A DNA stretch of 64,000 nt from Alphaproteobacteria bacterium (GCA_018823835.1 JAHJHT010000002.1:1798001-1862000); one strand, 5' to 3'. Numbered from the stretch's first letter, positions 43,979-52,707 are shown. Translations and numbers: made by a program. Notes: generated by a model not told the origin, from the letters alone.

Positions 43979-44860
43979 ATGAAAGCACTACCGCCAAACC
44001 TGATGAATCTCGGCGTCGGCTTGGGTTTTCGCGAGCAACTCCGTCCCATGATTGCGACTCATGACGGTGAAATCGACTTTTACGAATTGATAGGGGACAC
44101 GCTATTTGATGACTTCACCCTTGAAGAGACCCTTCGTGCCACTGCTGGCCGTCCTGTCGTGTGCCATTTCCTGGCGGCATCGCTGGCCACCGCGGGCCCA
44201 CTAGATCCTGAATATCTGGAAGGCATAAAGCGTGTCTCCCGAACAACTGGCTGTCTGTGGGTGAGTGATCACCTTGCAATAACATCTGTGTTCGACCATG
44301 ACATTGGCCATCTCACGCCGCCCATACTCGATAACTCTACTTTGAATATGGTGGCCGACAAGATAAAGCGTATACAAGATGTCACGGGGAGGATATTCTT
44401 GATTGAGAACATATCCTATCTTTTCATGCCCCCCGGCGCCGAAATGTCAGAGGCAGATTTTCTGCAGCGACTCTGCACCATGGCCGATTGTGGACTTCTA
44501 CTCGATCTGAATAACTTACATGTAAATGCATCAAATCATGATTTTAACCCGTACGAATTCCTCATGACATTGCCACTTGATCGCGTTCTTCAAGTCCATA
44601 TTGCGGGCTCGGCATGGAGTGAGGACTTACTCATTGACACTCACGCTGACCCCGTGCCGGCCTCTGTTTTCGAGTTATTGGGCACGGTGCGCGCTCGAGG
44701 CGGAGCCGGGGCGGTGCTGCTCGAGCGGGATCGGAATTTTCCACCGGACGAGGAACTAATTTCTGAACTGCGAAAAGCTCGCGAAGTTTGGAAAAGCCAT
44801 GCGATCGGCGAGCACTACTCCCGAGATATCGACTTAGTCTACCCTCCCGCCGACAATTAG
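43979..44860 (+). CDS. DUF692 multinuclear non-heme iron oxidase (MNIO; MbnB/TglH family)
   Basis: A 293-aa TIM-barrel enzyme. The family ligand pattern is complete: His63 in VCHFLAASL, VSDHLA with His98, LIENISY with Glu143, GLLLDLNNLHVNASNHDFN with Asp176 and Asn179, QVHIAG with His207, LIDTH with Asp220 and His222, and LERDRNFP with Glu249. Known members (MbnB, TglH, ChrH) oxidise cysteine or nearby residues in peptide precursors to oxazolone-thioamide, thiol-carbon excision or other products. It begins 5 nt after the partner gene, with AAGG upstream. It is the core modifying enzyme of the cluster; its substrate is probably the Cys-x-x-Cys tail. Confidence 0.92.
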   Translation: MKALPPNLMNLGVGLGFREQLRPMIATHDGEIDFYELIGDTLFDDFTLEETLRATAGRPVVCHFLAASLATAGPLDPEYLEGIKRVSRTTGCLWVSDHLAITSVFDHDIGHLTPPILDNSTLNMVADKIKRIQDVTGRIFLIENISYLFMPPGAEMSEADFLQRLCTMADCGLLLDLNNLHVNASNHDFNPYEFLMTLPLDRVLQVHIAGSAWSEDLLIDTHADPVPASVFELLGTVRARGGAGAVLLERDRNFPPDEELISELRKAREVWKSHAIGEHYSRDIDLVYPPADN

Positions 44861-44873
44861 GCGACATAGCAGA

Positions 44874-45737
44874 ATGCAAGTTACTCAACTGGATCGGGAC
44901 CTATATTGCCTTGCCACCGCAGGTTTTCTGGTTATTCCGGACTTTCTTGCTGAGCCAATTGTCAATGCCATCGAGGAATCTGCGGTCGCTTTCGAACTGG
45001 AGGTCGAGGCTTTCGCAGCGGCCGGAGGCAAGGTCGCTCTTCGGCATAGCTGGCCTCTCCGGACGACTCGATGCCTGTTCGCGGTCTCACTGGAGATTCA
45101 GGATTTCGTGATGAACGACTATCTGCAGAGCGTTGCGCGCGCCTATCTGAAACGTCCAATCCTTCGGGATTGTCTGTTGCAAACCGTAATGCCAGATGGC
45201 CGCAATGCCGGCCGCGGAGCGAACGGCGATCTCTCGATACACCGCGATACAATGTGGGATGAAGACCAAGCGGACCCCTACTATCTCCACGCATTCCTCG
45301 TGTTGGATGATTTCACCGCGTACAATGGTGCGACTGTCGTCGTGCCTGGTACACATCGTGCGCGCGAGCCAGGCTACTATTTCAAACATTCCGATCCACG
45401 TCGTCCCCAATCGGGCATTGACTATGCCGTCTATGAAAAACGCTATTTCCCGAGCGCAATCCAACTGAAAGCCCAACGCGGTAGTCTGATATTGCTTGAC
45501 CCCATGGTCATCCACAGCCAGGGCAACAACGTGACCAATGCGCCACGGCGACTGGTAAATGCCACCTTCCGAAATTCTATGTGCCGGCCCCGGCCGGCGC
45601 TGCTTAACGCGCGGAGGATCGCTGCGCTGCACTCTCGTGTCCCAGTCCGTCCGGATCTGTTGTTGATGCTAGAAGACGACCCATCCCTGCCCTCGGTATT
45701 TGGGCCGCTGGGAGCGGAGCCCCTTATGTGCGGGTGA
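44874..45737 (+). CDS. phytanoyl-CoA dioxygenase (PhyH) family Fe(II)/2-oxoglutarate enzyme
   Basis: A 287-aa dioxygenase. The iron triad is seen as His123 and Asp125 in LSIHRDTMW and His214 in VIHSQGNN, with the 2-oxoglutarate arginine at 225-226 in APRRLVNATF. PVDDFT-like LVLDDFTAYNGATVVVPGTHR is the usual PhyH segment before the distal His. It starts 14 nt after the MNIO gene and overlaps the next gene. A hydroxylation on the peptide, giving a site for glycosylation, is a reasonable guess. Confidence 0.88.
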   Translation: MQVTQLDRDLYCLATAGFLVIPDFLAEPIVNAIEESAVAFELEVEAFAAAGGKVALRHSWPLRTTRCLFAVSLEIQDFVMNDYLQSVARAYLKRPILRDCLLQTVMPDGRNAGRGANGDLSIHRDTMWDEDQADPYYLHAFLVLDDFTAYNGATVVVPGTHRAREPGYYFKHSDPRRPQSGIDYAVYEKRYFPSAIQLKAQRGSLILLDPMVIHSQGNNVTNAPRRLVNATFRNSMCRPRPALLNARRIAALHSRVPVRPDLLLMLEDDPSLPSVFGPLGAEPLMCG

Positions 45738-46894
45738 TATTTACGAGTGCGCCAGCGATGAGTCGAGTAATGCAAATGCGACCCTTGGCGCGGGCGCTTG
45801 TCGACGCCGGGCATCACATTTGCTTCGCCGTGCCACCCTCGCTCGGTGGCGTTCTCGCCACCGAGGGCTTCTGTTCAGAGCGCATTGTTCCGGAACTCGA
45901 TGAACTGTCAGATATCGCGGCCGCGAGTCGGCCTGATTGGGAGCGCTGGACACCGGATCGCCGTGCGCTCTTCCTTTTTGCAGTCCTGTGGCCCTCTTTG
46001 GTCCTAGCACAGCTCAAACGGCTGATTGTCGACTGGAACGCCGACCTTGTTATCTATGAGGAAGGCGAATTTGCCGGCCCCTTAGCGGCCGCAAAAACAT
46101 CGCGCGCCAGTGCCTCGCTCGGCTGGCCAGGGCCTGCCCGTACTGACGCCAACATTCGCGCTATCAGCCCTGTTCTGGAGGATCTCTGGTCTAGCGAAGG
46201 CCTCGGGCACATCCCGGTTTCGCACCGGCTTTACGGAGATTGCTCGATCCGAACCTGCCCTCCGTCACTCGACCGAGAGATGCCGCCGAGTGCCATCCTC
46301 ATGCGAGCTGGAGGGGGGATTTCGTCGTGCCCTAGCAATTGGGAGCACCCTCCCTACGGCCGTCGAATGGCTCATGCCACTCTAGGTACTGTTGCTGAGT
46401 ATGCGTCGGCCGCTAACATTTTTGACCAGATTGTCACGGGCGCTCGTAGTGCAGATCTGTCGCTGATCCTCAGCGTCGGACCGGAACTTGATCCTTCGCG
46501 TTGGCACGATCCGGTTCACGACATATATGCTTTCAACCTTGTCCCTCACGACGAGGTAATCCCGCAGGCAATGGCCACCATTCTTCACGGGGGCGCCGGG
46601 ACGTTCTGGCGCGCCTTGAGCCATGGCTGCCCACTCCTGGTTCTACCCAGAGGGGGTGCCTCGCAGTTTAGAAATGCTCGGGCCTGCGTCCGACGCGGCG
46701 TCGGATTAGCGCTCGAGCCCACCAGCGTCTCCGCAGAAAGTGTTGCGTCATCACTCAAACTGCTGGAACAAAGTCCTCACTACAGGCATGCAGCCCACTC
46801 TGTCGCGTGCGAGATAGAAGCGATGCCCAGGGCGGAAAGCGCGGTCCTGAAGCTCGAAGCGATTGTAAGTGAGCGTCAGTCCACGAAACACTGA
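45728..46894 (+). CDS. GT1-type glycosyltransferase (MGT/EryCIII-like)
   Basis: A 388-aa GT-B enzyme. The N-terminus FTSAPAMSRVMQMRPLARAL is the acceptor-domain start of macrolide-type transferases, and ATILHGGAGTFWRALSHGCPLLVLPRG the nucleotide-sugar site; the conserved HGG and the following Gly/Pro are present. Start GTG 45728 overlaps the PhyH stop by 10 nt. It is the last gene of the cluster. With the GT-A gene and the fusion it makes three predicted sugar-transfer steps, which points to a glycosylated product. Confidence 0.87.
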   Translation: MRVIFTSAPAMSRVMQMRPLARALVDAGHHICFAVPPSLGGVLATEGFCSERIVPELDELSDIAAASRPDWERWTPDRRALFLFAVLWPSLVLAQLKRLIVDWNADLVIYEEGEFAGPLAAAKTSRASASLGWPGPARTDANIRAISPVLEDLWSSEGLGHIPVSHRLYGDCSIRTCPPSLDREMPPSAILMRAGGGISSCPSNWEHPPYGRRMAHATLGTVAEYASAANIFDQIVTGARSADLSLILSVGPELDPSRWHDPVHDIYAFNLVPHDEVIPQAMATILHGGAGTFWRALSHGCPLLVLPRGGASQFRNARACVRRGVGLALEPTSVSAESVASSLKLLEQSPHYRHAAHSVACEIEAMPRAESAVLKLEAIVSERQSTKH

Positions 46895-47278
46895 CGCGAT
46901 ATGTGTTCCTCATGTTTTCGGCTTCGAAAATTCGTGCAAGGGATCAGGTGGAGGCTCCAACTCCGCCCGCACACGAAATGCTGCGTCTGACAATCTTGCC
47001 GCCAAGGTGCTGAGGCATCTTCTCGCGATATGGTGGCGATTTCTGTGGTTCCGCGCACGCTAGGCGAAAACACCGACCGCAAAAATCTCTCTTTATCAAT
47101 GAAGTGGTGCCGCTTGCGTGACTCAAACACGCGACCGCATCATTACTGATGAACGGCGGCGCAAAGACGGCCTCGCCCATTGTTCACACCCGTTACGCCC
47201 TGGTGACGCCCCGAGGCAAAGATCGCGTGCCGCGCCTACCGTGTCGGAAAAATTCCTGAGCAATTACGTGAGGTTAAT
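46895..47278. other. right end of the island, no gene recognised
   Basis: About 385 nt between the last cluster gene and the tRNA. A 64-codon open frame starting inside the glycosyltransferase gene runs to 47063 and contains two cysteines, but it has no start signal or coding bias, so I leave it out. No transporter or immunity gene fits here. The integrase arm sites of the right junction probably lie in this stretch. Confidence 0.6.
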
Positions 47279-47324
47279 TGGTGATCCCGACAGGAATCGA
47301 ACCTGTGACCTACAGATTAGGAAT
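47279..47324 (-). repeat. attachment-site repeat, right copy (in intact tRNA-Arg)
   Basis: Identical over 46 bp to 16043-16088. Lies wholly within the tRNA gene from the anticodon loop to CCA. Divergence starts at 47325. Confidence 0.95.
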
Positions 47325-47355
47325 CTGCCGCTCTATCCTACTGAGCTACGGGACC
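47279..47355 (-). tRNA. tRNA-Arg (anticodon CCT), island integration target
   Basis: Read on the minus strand the 77 nt fold as a tRNA: acceptor GGTCCCG pairs with CGGGATC, D-arm GCTC...GAGC, anticodon stem-loop GCAGATTCCTAATCTGT with CCT, T-arm ACAGG-TTCGATT-CCTGT, and an encoded CCA. CCT reads AGG codons (Arg). Its 3' 46 nt is the att repeat, so the island has preserved a functional tRNA at this end. Confidence 0.97.
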
Positions 47356-47485
47356 AACCAAGCCGACACATAGCCGTTTCCGGCCGCTTCGCCAACCTGC
47401 CGGGAGGCAAAAAACTGCTCCTGTGGCGGCTGCCGCCACAGGCTTTGCGCGGCCATGTGAGAACGGGCCTTCCAAGGGTCGCGGC

Positions 47486-48649
47486 TCAGGCGGCCAGTCC
47501 GGTTTCTGCCAGCCTCACCCAATAGCTCACGCCGTGCGGGATGGCCTCGTCGTTGAAGTCGTAGGCCGGGTGGTGAAGGTTCGCAGACTCGCCATTGCCG
47601 ATGAAGATGAAGGCGCCGGGCCGCGCCTGCAGCATGTAGGAAAAGTCCTCGCCGCCCATGACAGGCGGCATGGTCCGGTGAACCTGCGCCTCGCCTGCGA
47701 TGCTCGCGGCGACGTCGCTGGCAAAGATCGTTTCGTCGGGATGGTTGAAGGTGACGGGGTAGTTGGGGGCGTAGGCGAGCGTCACCGTCGTGCCGCTGGC
47801 CTTGCCGATGCCCTCGCAGATGGCTTCCATGCGCTCGCGGGCGAGCGACGCCACCTCCTGTTTCAGCGAACGCACCGTGCCGGCGAGCTCCACCTGCTCG
47901 GGAATGACGTTGTAGGCGTCGCCGCCATGGAATTTGGTTACCGACACGACCACCGATTCGACCGGGTCGACGTTGCGCGACGCGATCGTCTGCAGCGCGG
48001 CGACGATCTGGCTGCCGGCGACGATCGGGTCGATGGTGCCATGCGGCATGGCAGCATGGCCGCCGCGGCCCTTGATGGTGATCCTGAACTCGGCGGTGGC
48101 GGCCATGATGGCGCCGGGCTTGGTGGAGAACTGGCCGACCGGCAGGCCGGGCAGGTTGTGCATGCCGAACACCTGCTCGATGCCGAAGCGCTCCATCATG
48201 CCGTCCTTGACCATGGCCTTGCCGCCGCCGCCGCCCTCTTCCGCAGGCTGGAAGATCACCGCGACAGATCCGGCGAAATTGCGCGTCTCGGCAAGGTACT
48301 TCGCGCCGCCGAGCAGCATTGCCGTGTGACCGTCATGGCCGCAGGCATGCATCTTGCCGGCAACCGTCGATGCATAGGGCTTGCCGGTGATCTCGTTGAT
48401 CGGCAGAGCATCCATGTCGGCGCGCAGGCCGACCGTGCGACCCGCGCCGAGATTGCCCCGGATGATGCCGACGACGCCGGTCCTGCCGAGCCCGGTCACC
48501 ACCTCGTCGCAGCCGAATTCCTTCAGCTTCGAGGCCACGAACTCCGCGGTCTTGAAGACGTCGTAGCCAAGTTCGGGCGTCTGGTGAATCTGGCGGCGCC
48601 AGCCGGTCACTTCGTCCTGCATCTCGGCGGCGCGGTTCAAAATCGGCAT
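47486..48649 (-). CDS. M20 family amidohydrolase (hippurate hydrolase-like)
   Basis: A 387-aa metallo-amidohydrolase of the M20D group that removes acyl groups from N-acyl amino acids. Metal ligands are seen in MHACGHDGHTAML, FQPAEEGGGGG, MHNLPG and MGGEDFSYML. A dimerisation domain lies in the middle (KGRGGHAAMPH). Start ATG 48649 follows AGGAAC at 7 nt; the frame is open for a further 23 codons. First chromosomal gene to the right of the island; no link to the island is implied. Confidence 0.93.
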   Translation of the reverse strand: MPILNRAAEMQDEVTGWRRQIHQTPELGYDVFKTAEFVASKLKEFGCDEVVTGLGRTGVVGIIRGNLGAGRTVGLRADMDALPINEITGKPYASTVAGKMHACGHDGHTAMLLGGAKYLAETRNFAGSVAVIFQPAEEGGGGGKAMVKDGMMERFGIEQVFGMHNLPGLPVGQFSTKPGAIMAATAEFRITIKGRGGHAAMPHGTIDPIVAGSQIVAALQTIASRNVDPVESVVVSVTKFHGGDAYNVIPEQVELAGTVRSLKQEVASLARERMEAICEGIGKASGTTVTLAYAPNYPVTFNHPDETIFASDVAASIAGEAQVHRTMPPVMGGEDFSYMLQARPGAFIFIGNGESANLHHPAYDFNDEAIPHGVSYWVRLAETGLAA

Positions 48650-48844
48650 GTGAGAGTTCCTGCTGGTTGAGGCGAGCGCGGTTGCCCGCGCCCGGGCTTT
48701 TTGCCATCTTGGCGTCACATAGGCTAGATAGCACGAGATTGCGACATCGCGCCGCCGCCACGCGAGCGGCGCCCGGCGCGATTCACGACATATCCGGTCC
48801 CACGGGCACCGTTGGGGCCACCAGGCAACACGAAGGCGGGTTTC

Positions 48845-50128
48845 ATGCGGCGCATCCTACATCTCATGCTTGCGGTCACGGCAACGATGGTATGCGGGCT
48901 GAGCTCGGCGGAGGCCGGGCCCTCGATACTGTTCGATTCCAAGACCGGGCAGGTGATCCAGAGCGACCAGCCGTTCGACCGCTGGTACCCCGCCTCGCTG
49001 ACCAAGCTGATGACCACCTATGTCGCGTTTCGCATGGTCGAGACCGGCGAGGTGACCTTTCTTTCGCCGGTGCGCATGACACGCGCCGCCGCCAGCCAGC
49101 CGCCGAGCAAGATGGGCTACAAGCCCGGCACCGTGATGACCCTCGACACCGCGCTCAAGATCATCATGGTCAAGTCCGCCAATGACGTTTCGGCGGCGAT
49201 CGGCGACAGCCTGTCCGGCTCCGCCGAGGGCTTCGCGGCGCGCATGAACGCCGAGGCCAAGCGGCTCGGCATGACGAATTCGAACTGGGTCAACGCGCAC
49301 GGCCTGCACGACGACAACCAGTACACGACCGCGCGCGATCTCGCGATCCTGTCGTCGGCTCTGCGCAACGAGTTCCCGCAGTATGCCGACTACTTCGCCA
49401 TCGAGGGCCTGCGCTTCGGCGACCAGGTGATCCCGAGCCACAACAGGATCGTGGGCACGCTCGAGGGGGCCGACGGCATGAAGACGGGCTATACCTGTCC
49501 CTCCGGCTACAACCTTGTGGCTTCGGCGACGCGCGAAGGCCGCACGCTGATGGCCATCGTGCTCGGCGCGACGTCGGTAAAGTCGCGCACCCAGGAGGCC
49601 GCACGCATGCTGGAGACGGGTTTTGCCTCTCCCAATGCCGGGGCGATGACACTGGCTGCGCTGAAGCCCGGCGGCACCGAATCCGCCGAACCGGTCAACA
49701 TGCGCGCGGATCTGTGCACCAAGGCCGGCAGCGAGAAACTGCGCAAGAGAGAGCGCGAACTGCTTGCCAAGAAGAAGAAGGAAGGCACGCTGGAGGCGCC
49801 GGTGAAGCTGGCCAAGCGGACGTCCCGCGAGCTCGTCCATATCAAGCTTGGCGGTGCCACGGGACCGGCGACGCCGGCCGTTGCAGCAGCGCTGGCCGAA
49901 GAGGCTGCCATCGTGGCTGCGGAAGCAGCCAAGCTGGTGCGGGAGGAACTGCTGCTCTACCGCGAGGACATGATGATCGCGCGCGGGCGCGCCTCGCTGC
50001 CGGCCGACGAGGCTGAACTCGCCAGGGCCAATGGCGGGGTGCCGCTGCCGACCTGGCGGCCGGACCAGCCGCCGCCAGCCGGCACGGAGCCTGTGGCGAT
50101 GCAGGGCGATTCGGCCGACGCAGGCTGA
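48845..50128 (+). CDS. D-alanyl-D-alanine carboxypeptidase (penicillin-binding protein 5/6 type)
   Basis: A 427-aa secreted peptidoglycan carboxypeptidase that trims the terminal D-Ala from stem peptides. The signal peptide is residues 1-24 (ends AEA). The active-site motifs are SLTK (Ser51, Lys54), SAN (111-113) and KTG (213-215). The C-terminal 170 residues are Lys-, Ala- and Glu-rich and predicted helical, in place of the usual PBP5 domain. ATG 48845 is chosen because the signal peptide starts there. The stop overlaps the next ATG by one base (TGATG). Confidence 0.93.
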   Translation: MRRILHLMLAVTATMVCGLSSAEAGPSILFDSKTGQVIQSDQPFDRWYPASLTKLMTTYVAFRMVETGEVTFLSPVRMTRAAASQPPSKMGYKPGTVMTLDTALKIIMVKSANDVSAAIGDSLSGSAEGFAARMNAEAKRLGMTNSNWVNAHGLHDDNQYTTARDLAILSSALRNEFPQYADYFAIEGLRFGDQVIPSHNRIVGTLEGADGMKTGYTCPSGYNLVASATREGRTLMAIVLGATSVKSRTQEAARMLETGFASPNAGAMTLAALKPGGTESAEPVNMRADLCTKAGSEKLRKRERELLAKKKKEGTLEAPVKLAKRTSRELVHIKLGGATGPATPAVAAALAEEAAIVAAEAAKLVREELLLYREDMMIARGRASLPADEAELARANGGVPLPTWRPDQPPPAGTEPVAMQGDSADAG

Positions 50129-51237
50129 TGGACACGCCGATCCCCGTCTCGGTCCTGACCGGCTTCCTCGGCGCCGGCAAGACGACGCTGCTCAACCGAC
50201 TGCTGAAGGACCCGGCGCTCGCCGACACTGCCGTCATCATCAACGAGTTCGGCGACGTCGCCATCGATCACATGCTCGTCGAGCAGTCCTCCGACGGCAT
50301 CATCCAGCTTTCCGACGGCTGCCTGTGCTGCACGATCCGCGGCGACCTTGTCGATACGCTCGCCGACCTGGTCGATCGCGTGCAAACCGGCCGCATCGCA
50401 GCCTTGCGACGCGTCATCATCGAGACCACCGGCCTTGCCGATCCGGCGCCCGTGCTGCAGTCGATCATGGGTCACCCGGCCCTCGTGCAGGCCTTCCGCC
50501 TCGATGGCGTGATCACGCTGGTCGACGCGGTCCATGGCGATGCCACGCTCGACAACCACATCGAAGCGGTCAAGCAGGTCGCGGTGGCCGACCGGATCGT
50601 GATTTCCAAGGCGGATCTCGTTTCCTCCCCGGAGAAGCTGGAGGCCTTGCGCGGCCGCCTGCGGCACATCAATCCTTCGGCCCTGCTGGTAGACGCTGCT
50701 TCTATGCAGGGCGGACATGCCGCGCTCTTCGAGTGCGGACTCTACGATCCGGCGAGCAAGACCGCCGACGTACGCCGCTGGCTCGGCGAGGCAGCCGACG
50801 AGGGCCACCACCACGATCACCATCATGCCGACCATGGGCACGGGGACGAGCATCATTACCATCACGATTCGCGCATCAGGACCTTCACTCTCGTGCACGA
50901 CCGCCCGATCCCCTTCTCGGCGATCGAAACGTTCCTCGACCTCTTGCGGTCGACCCATGGCGACAGGCTGTTGCGCATGAAGGGCGTCATCGAACTGCAG
51001 GAAGACCCGGCCCACCCGCTGGTGGTTCATGGCGTCCAGACGCTGCTGCATCCGCCGGTGCGCCTGCCGGCCTGGCCAGATGCGACGCGCGGGACCCGGC
51101 TGGTGCTGATCACGCTGGACATGCCGGAAGACTATGTCCGGCGTCTCTTCGCCGGGATCACCGGAACACCTTCGGTCGACACGCCGGACCGTGCGGCGCT
51201 CGAGGCCAACCCGCTGGCGATACCCGGCATGCGCTAA
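50128..51237 (+). CDS. COG0523 (CobW-like) GTP-binding metal chaperone
   Basis: A 369-aa G3E-family GTPase. Walker A GFLGAGKT is at 12-19, the metal motif GCLCC at 64-68, and a downstream SKADL is the guanine-specificity loop. A long His-rich stretch (about residues 228-250, with more than ten His) precedes the C-terminal CobW_C domain, a feature of zinc- or cobalt-handling members. It probably delivers metal to a target enzyme. It is translationally coupled to the carboxypeptidase gene. No zinc-regulator site was recognised. Confidence 0.88.
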   Translation: MDTPIPVSVLTGFLGAGKTTLLNRLLKDPALADTAVIINEFGDVAIDHMLVEQSSDGIIQLSDGCLCCTIRGDLVDTLADLVDRVQTGRIAALRRVIIETTGLADPAPVLQSIMGHPALVQAFRLDGVITLVDAVHGDATLDNHIEAVKQVAVADRIVISKADLVSSPEKLEALRGRLRHINPSALLVDAASMQGGHAALFECGLYDPASKTADVRRWLGEAADEGHHHDHHHADHGHGDEHHYHHDSRIRTFTLVHDRPIPFSAIETFLDLLRSTHGDRLLRMKGVIELQEDPAHPLVVHGVQTLLHPPVRLPAWPDATRGTRLVLITLDMPEDYVRRLFAGITGTPSVDTPDRAALEANPLAIPGMR

Positions 51238-51241
51238 AAGA

Positions 51242-51265
51242 AAAGCCGGCCTTTCGGCCGGCTTT
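51242..51265 (+). terminator. rho-independent-like terminator after the COG0523 gene
   Basis: A 10-bp perfect stem, AAAGCCGGCC and GGCCGGCTTT with a TTTC loop, begins 5 nt after the stop. It is followed by AGTTTGG, so the U run is short. Because it is symmetric it could also serve the convergent gene. Confidence 0.8.
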
Positions 51266-51432
51266 AGTTTGGTGCAACGGGATCATCGGGGGGGGGGACA
51301 TCCCGCTGTCCGGACCATAATGTGCGGCCGCGACAATGGTTGCATGATCCCACGAAAAAAATTCAAGGCAGTGATTTCGCCGGACTGGAGGGCCGAAAGC
51401 CTGGTGCGCCCAACGCGCCGCGAGGGTGGCCG

Positions 51433-52707
51433 TCAGCTGCCGAAGATGTTGACGATCTTCTTCCTGGCAGTGCCGAACAGACCCAGCGCGCTTCCGCCTG
51501 AAGGCTCGGTCTGGACCTCGGCGGGCGGCGGAACCGTTCCGGTCGCCAGAACGGGCTCGGCAGCCTGCGCCTTGGCCAGTTCGGCCGCCTTCTTTTCCTG
51601 CTCCTTTGCAAGAGCCAGAGCCTTCTTCTCCTCGGCGGCCTTCACCTTTGCGGCCTCTGCGGCGTCGATCTCGGCCTGACGCCGGCCTTCCGGGGAATCG
51701 ATGCGGCCCATGCGCGAACTGACGGTTACCGTCCCGTCATCGTTCAGGGATGGTGGCTCGACAGGCACGCGCTCGCCCTTGGCGCGCTTGCGGGTCCACT
51801 CCGACACCAGCGCGGCCTCCTTGAGGCCCGCAATGGAGGGCTTGGGCGGCGGGGCGCTCTTGGCGACGGCGGCGTTGAAGGCAGCCTCGTAGCTCGACTG
51901 GTAGGACCTGTAGGCGCTGGCCAGTGCTTCCGGCTGTGTCGAGGGCGGGCAGGATGCCGTTGCGTTGAAGGTGGCGCCGCCCTCGGGCACGCGGTTGAAG
52001 ACGTAGCGCTTCTCGCAGAAATCGACCTTGGGCGGAACCTTGCTGATCTCGAACTGGTCGTAGCCTTCCTTCAGCATCTTCCAGAACTCGAAGTTCGGGT
52101 CGTTGCGGTAGCGCGCCATGTTGGCCGCGGTCATGCGGAACGGGAAGGCCTGGATCTGGAATTCCGTCTGGCCACCGCGGAAGGCGTCGCGGCCGAAGGC
52201 ATAAATCTGCTCGATCTGGGCATCCGTCATCGAATAGCAGCCCGATGACGAGCAGGCGCCGTGCACCATCAGGTTGGAGCCGGTGCGGCCATTGGCACGG
52301 TCATAGGCGTTCGGGTAGCCCATGTTGAAGGCCAGGTGATAGCTGGACTTCGGGTTCATCTGCGCCGGGCGGACGGTGTAGAAGCCTTCGGGCGCCTGGC
52401 GGTCGCCCTCGACGAATTTGGGGCCGAGCTCGCCCGACCACTTGCAGATGTCGTAGCTTGCGATGACATCGTAGCGGCCGTTGGTCTTCTGCTTCCAGAT
52501 CTCGAGCTTGCCCTCTTCCTTGAAGATGCGGGCCATGACCGGCGAGGTGCGGGACATTCCCTTGGCCTTCATGGCGGTCAGGATCTTCTCCGGAAGCGGC
52601 TTTTCGGCCTTGGCGCCGCCGGCTCCCTCGCTGAAGGTCGCGCCTGTGCAGCCGGCCAGGGCAAAGGCGGCAATCAGCAATCCGGCGCGCAGCAATCGTG
52701 CAATCAT
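51433..52707 (-). CDS. L,D-transpeptidase (YafK/YkuD-type) lipoprotein
   Basis: A 424-aa cell-wall enzyme. The lipobox LAGC ends at Cys20. The YkuD catalytic segment is seen in MVHGACSSSGCYSMTD with the conserved His and Cys. The C-terminal 130 residues are rich in Ala, Lys and Glu and form a probable coiled coil. It would make 3-3 cross-links in peptidoglycan or attach proteins to it. It is convergent with the COG0523 gene and alone in its unit. Confidence 0.9.
   Translation of the reverse strand: MIARLLRAGLLIAAFALAGCTGATFSEGAGGAKAEKPLPEKILTAMKAKGMSRTSPVMARIFKEEGKLEIWKQKTNGRYDVIASYDICKWSGELGPKFVEGDRQAPEGFYTVRPAQMNPKSSYHLAFNMGYPNAYDRANGRTGSNLMVHGACSSSGCYSMTDAQIEQIYAFGRDAFRGGQTEFQIQAFPFRMTAANMARYRNDPNFEFWKMLKEGYDQFEISKVPPKVDFCEKRYVFNRVPEGGATFNATASCPPSTQPEALASAYRSYQSSYEAAFNAAVAKSAPPPKPSIAGLKEAALVSEWTRKRAKGERVPVEPPSLNDDGTVTVSSRMGRIDSPEGRRQAEIDAAEAAKVKAAEEKKALALAKEQEKKAAELAKAQAAEPVLATGTVPPPAEVQTEPSGGSALGLFGTARKKIVNIFGS

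Larger units (their letters stand above)
16043..47324. mobile_element. integrated genomic island in tRNA-Arg(CCT), satellite-like with defence and RiPP cargo
   Basis: Bounded by a perfect 46-bp direct repeat (16043-16088 and 47279-47324) that corresponds to the 3' part of tRNA-Arg from the anticodon loop to CCA. A tyrosine integrase starts 130 nt inside the left repeat. The unit is about 31.2 kb. Chromosomal genes on either side are higher in GC and typical of Hyphomicrobiales, whereas island genes are of more mixed composition. Left to right it carries a satellite-like replication and packaging module, several predicted defence genes, an IS1111-group element and serine recombinase, and a ten-gene biosynthetic cluster. 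Whether it still excises is unknown. Confidence 0.93.

Noticed and set aside
46869-47063. 64-codon frame with two cysteines as alternative RiPP precursor
   Set aside because: Starts inside the glycosyltransferase gene with no ribosome-binding site, has an Arg-rich low-bias composition and no leader motif; the gene at 38693 is far better.
51288-51297. run of ten G residues
   Set aside because: Lies between convergent genes, outside any coding region or evident promoter, so no phase-variation role can be argued; may also be a sequencing artefact.
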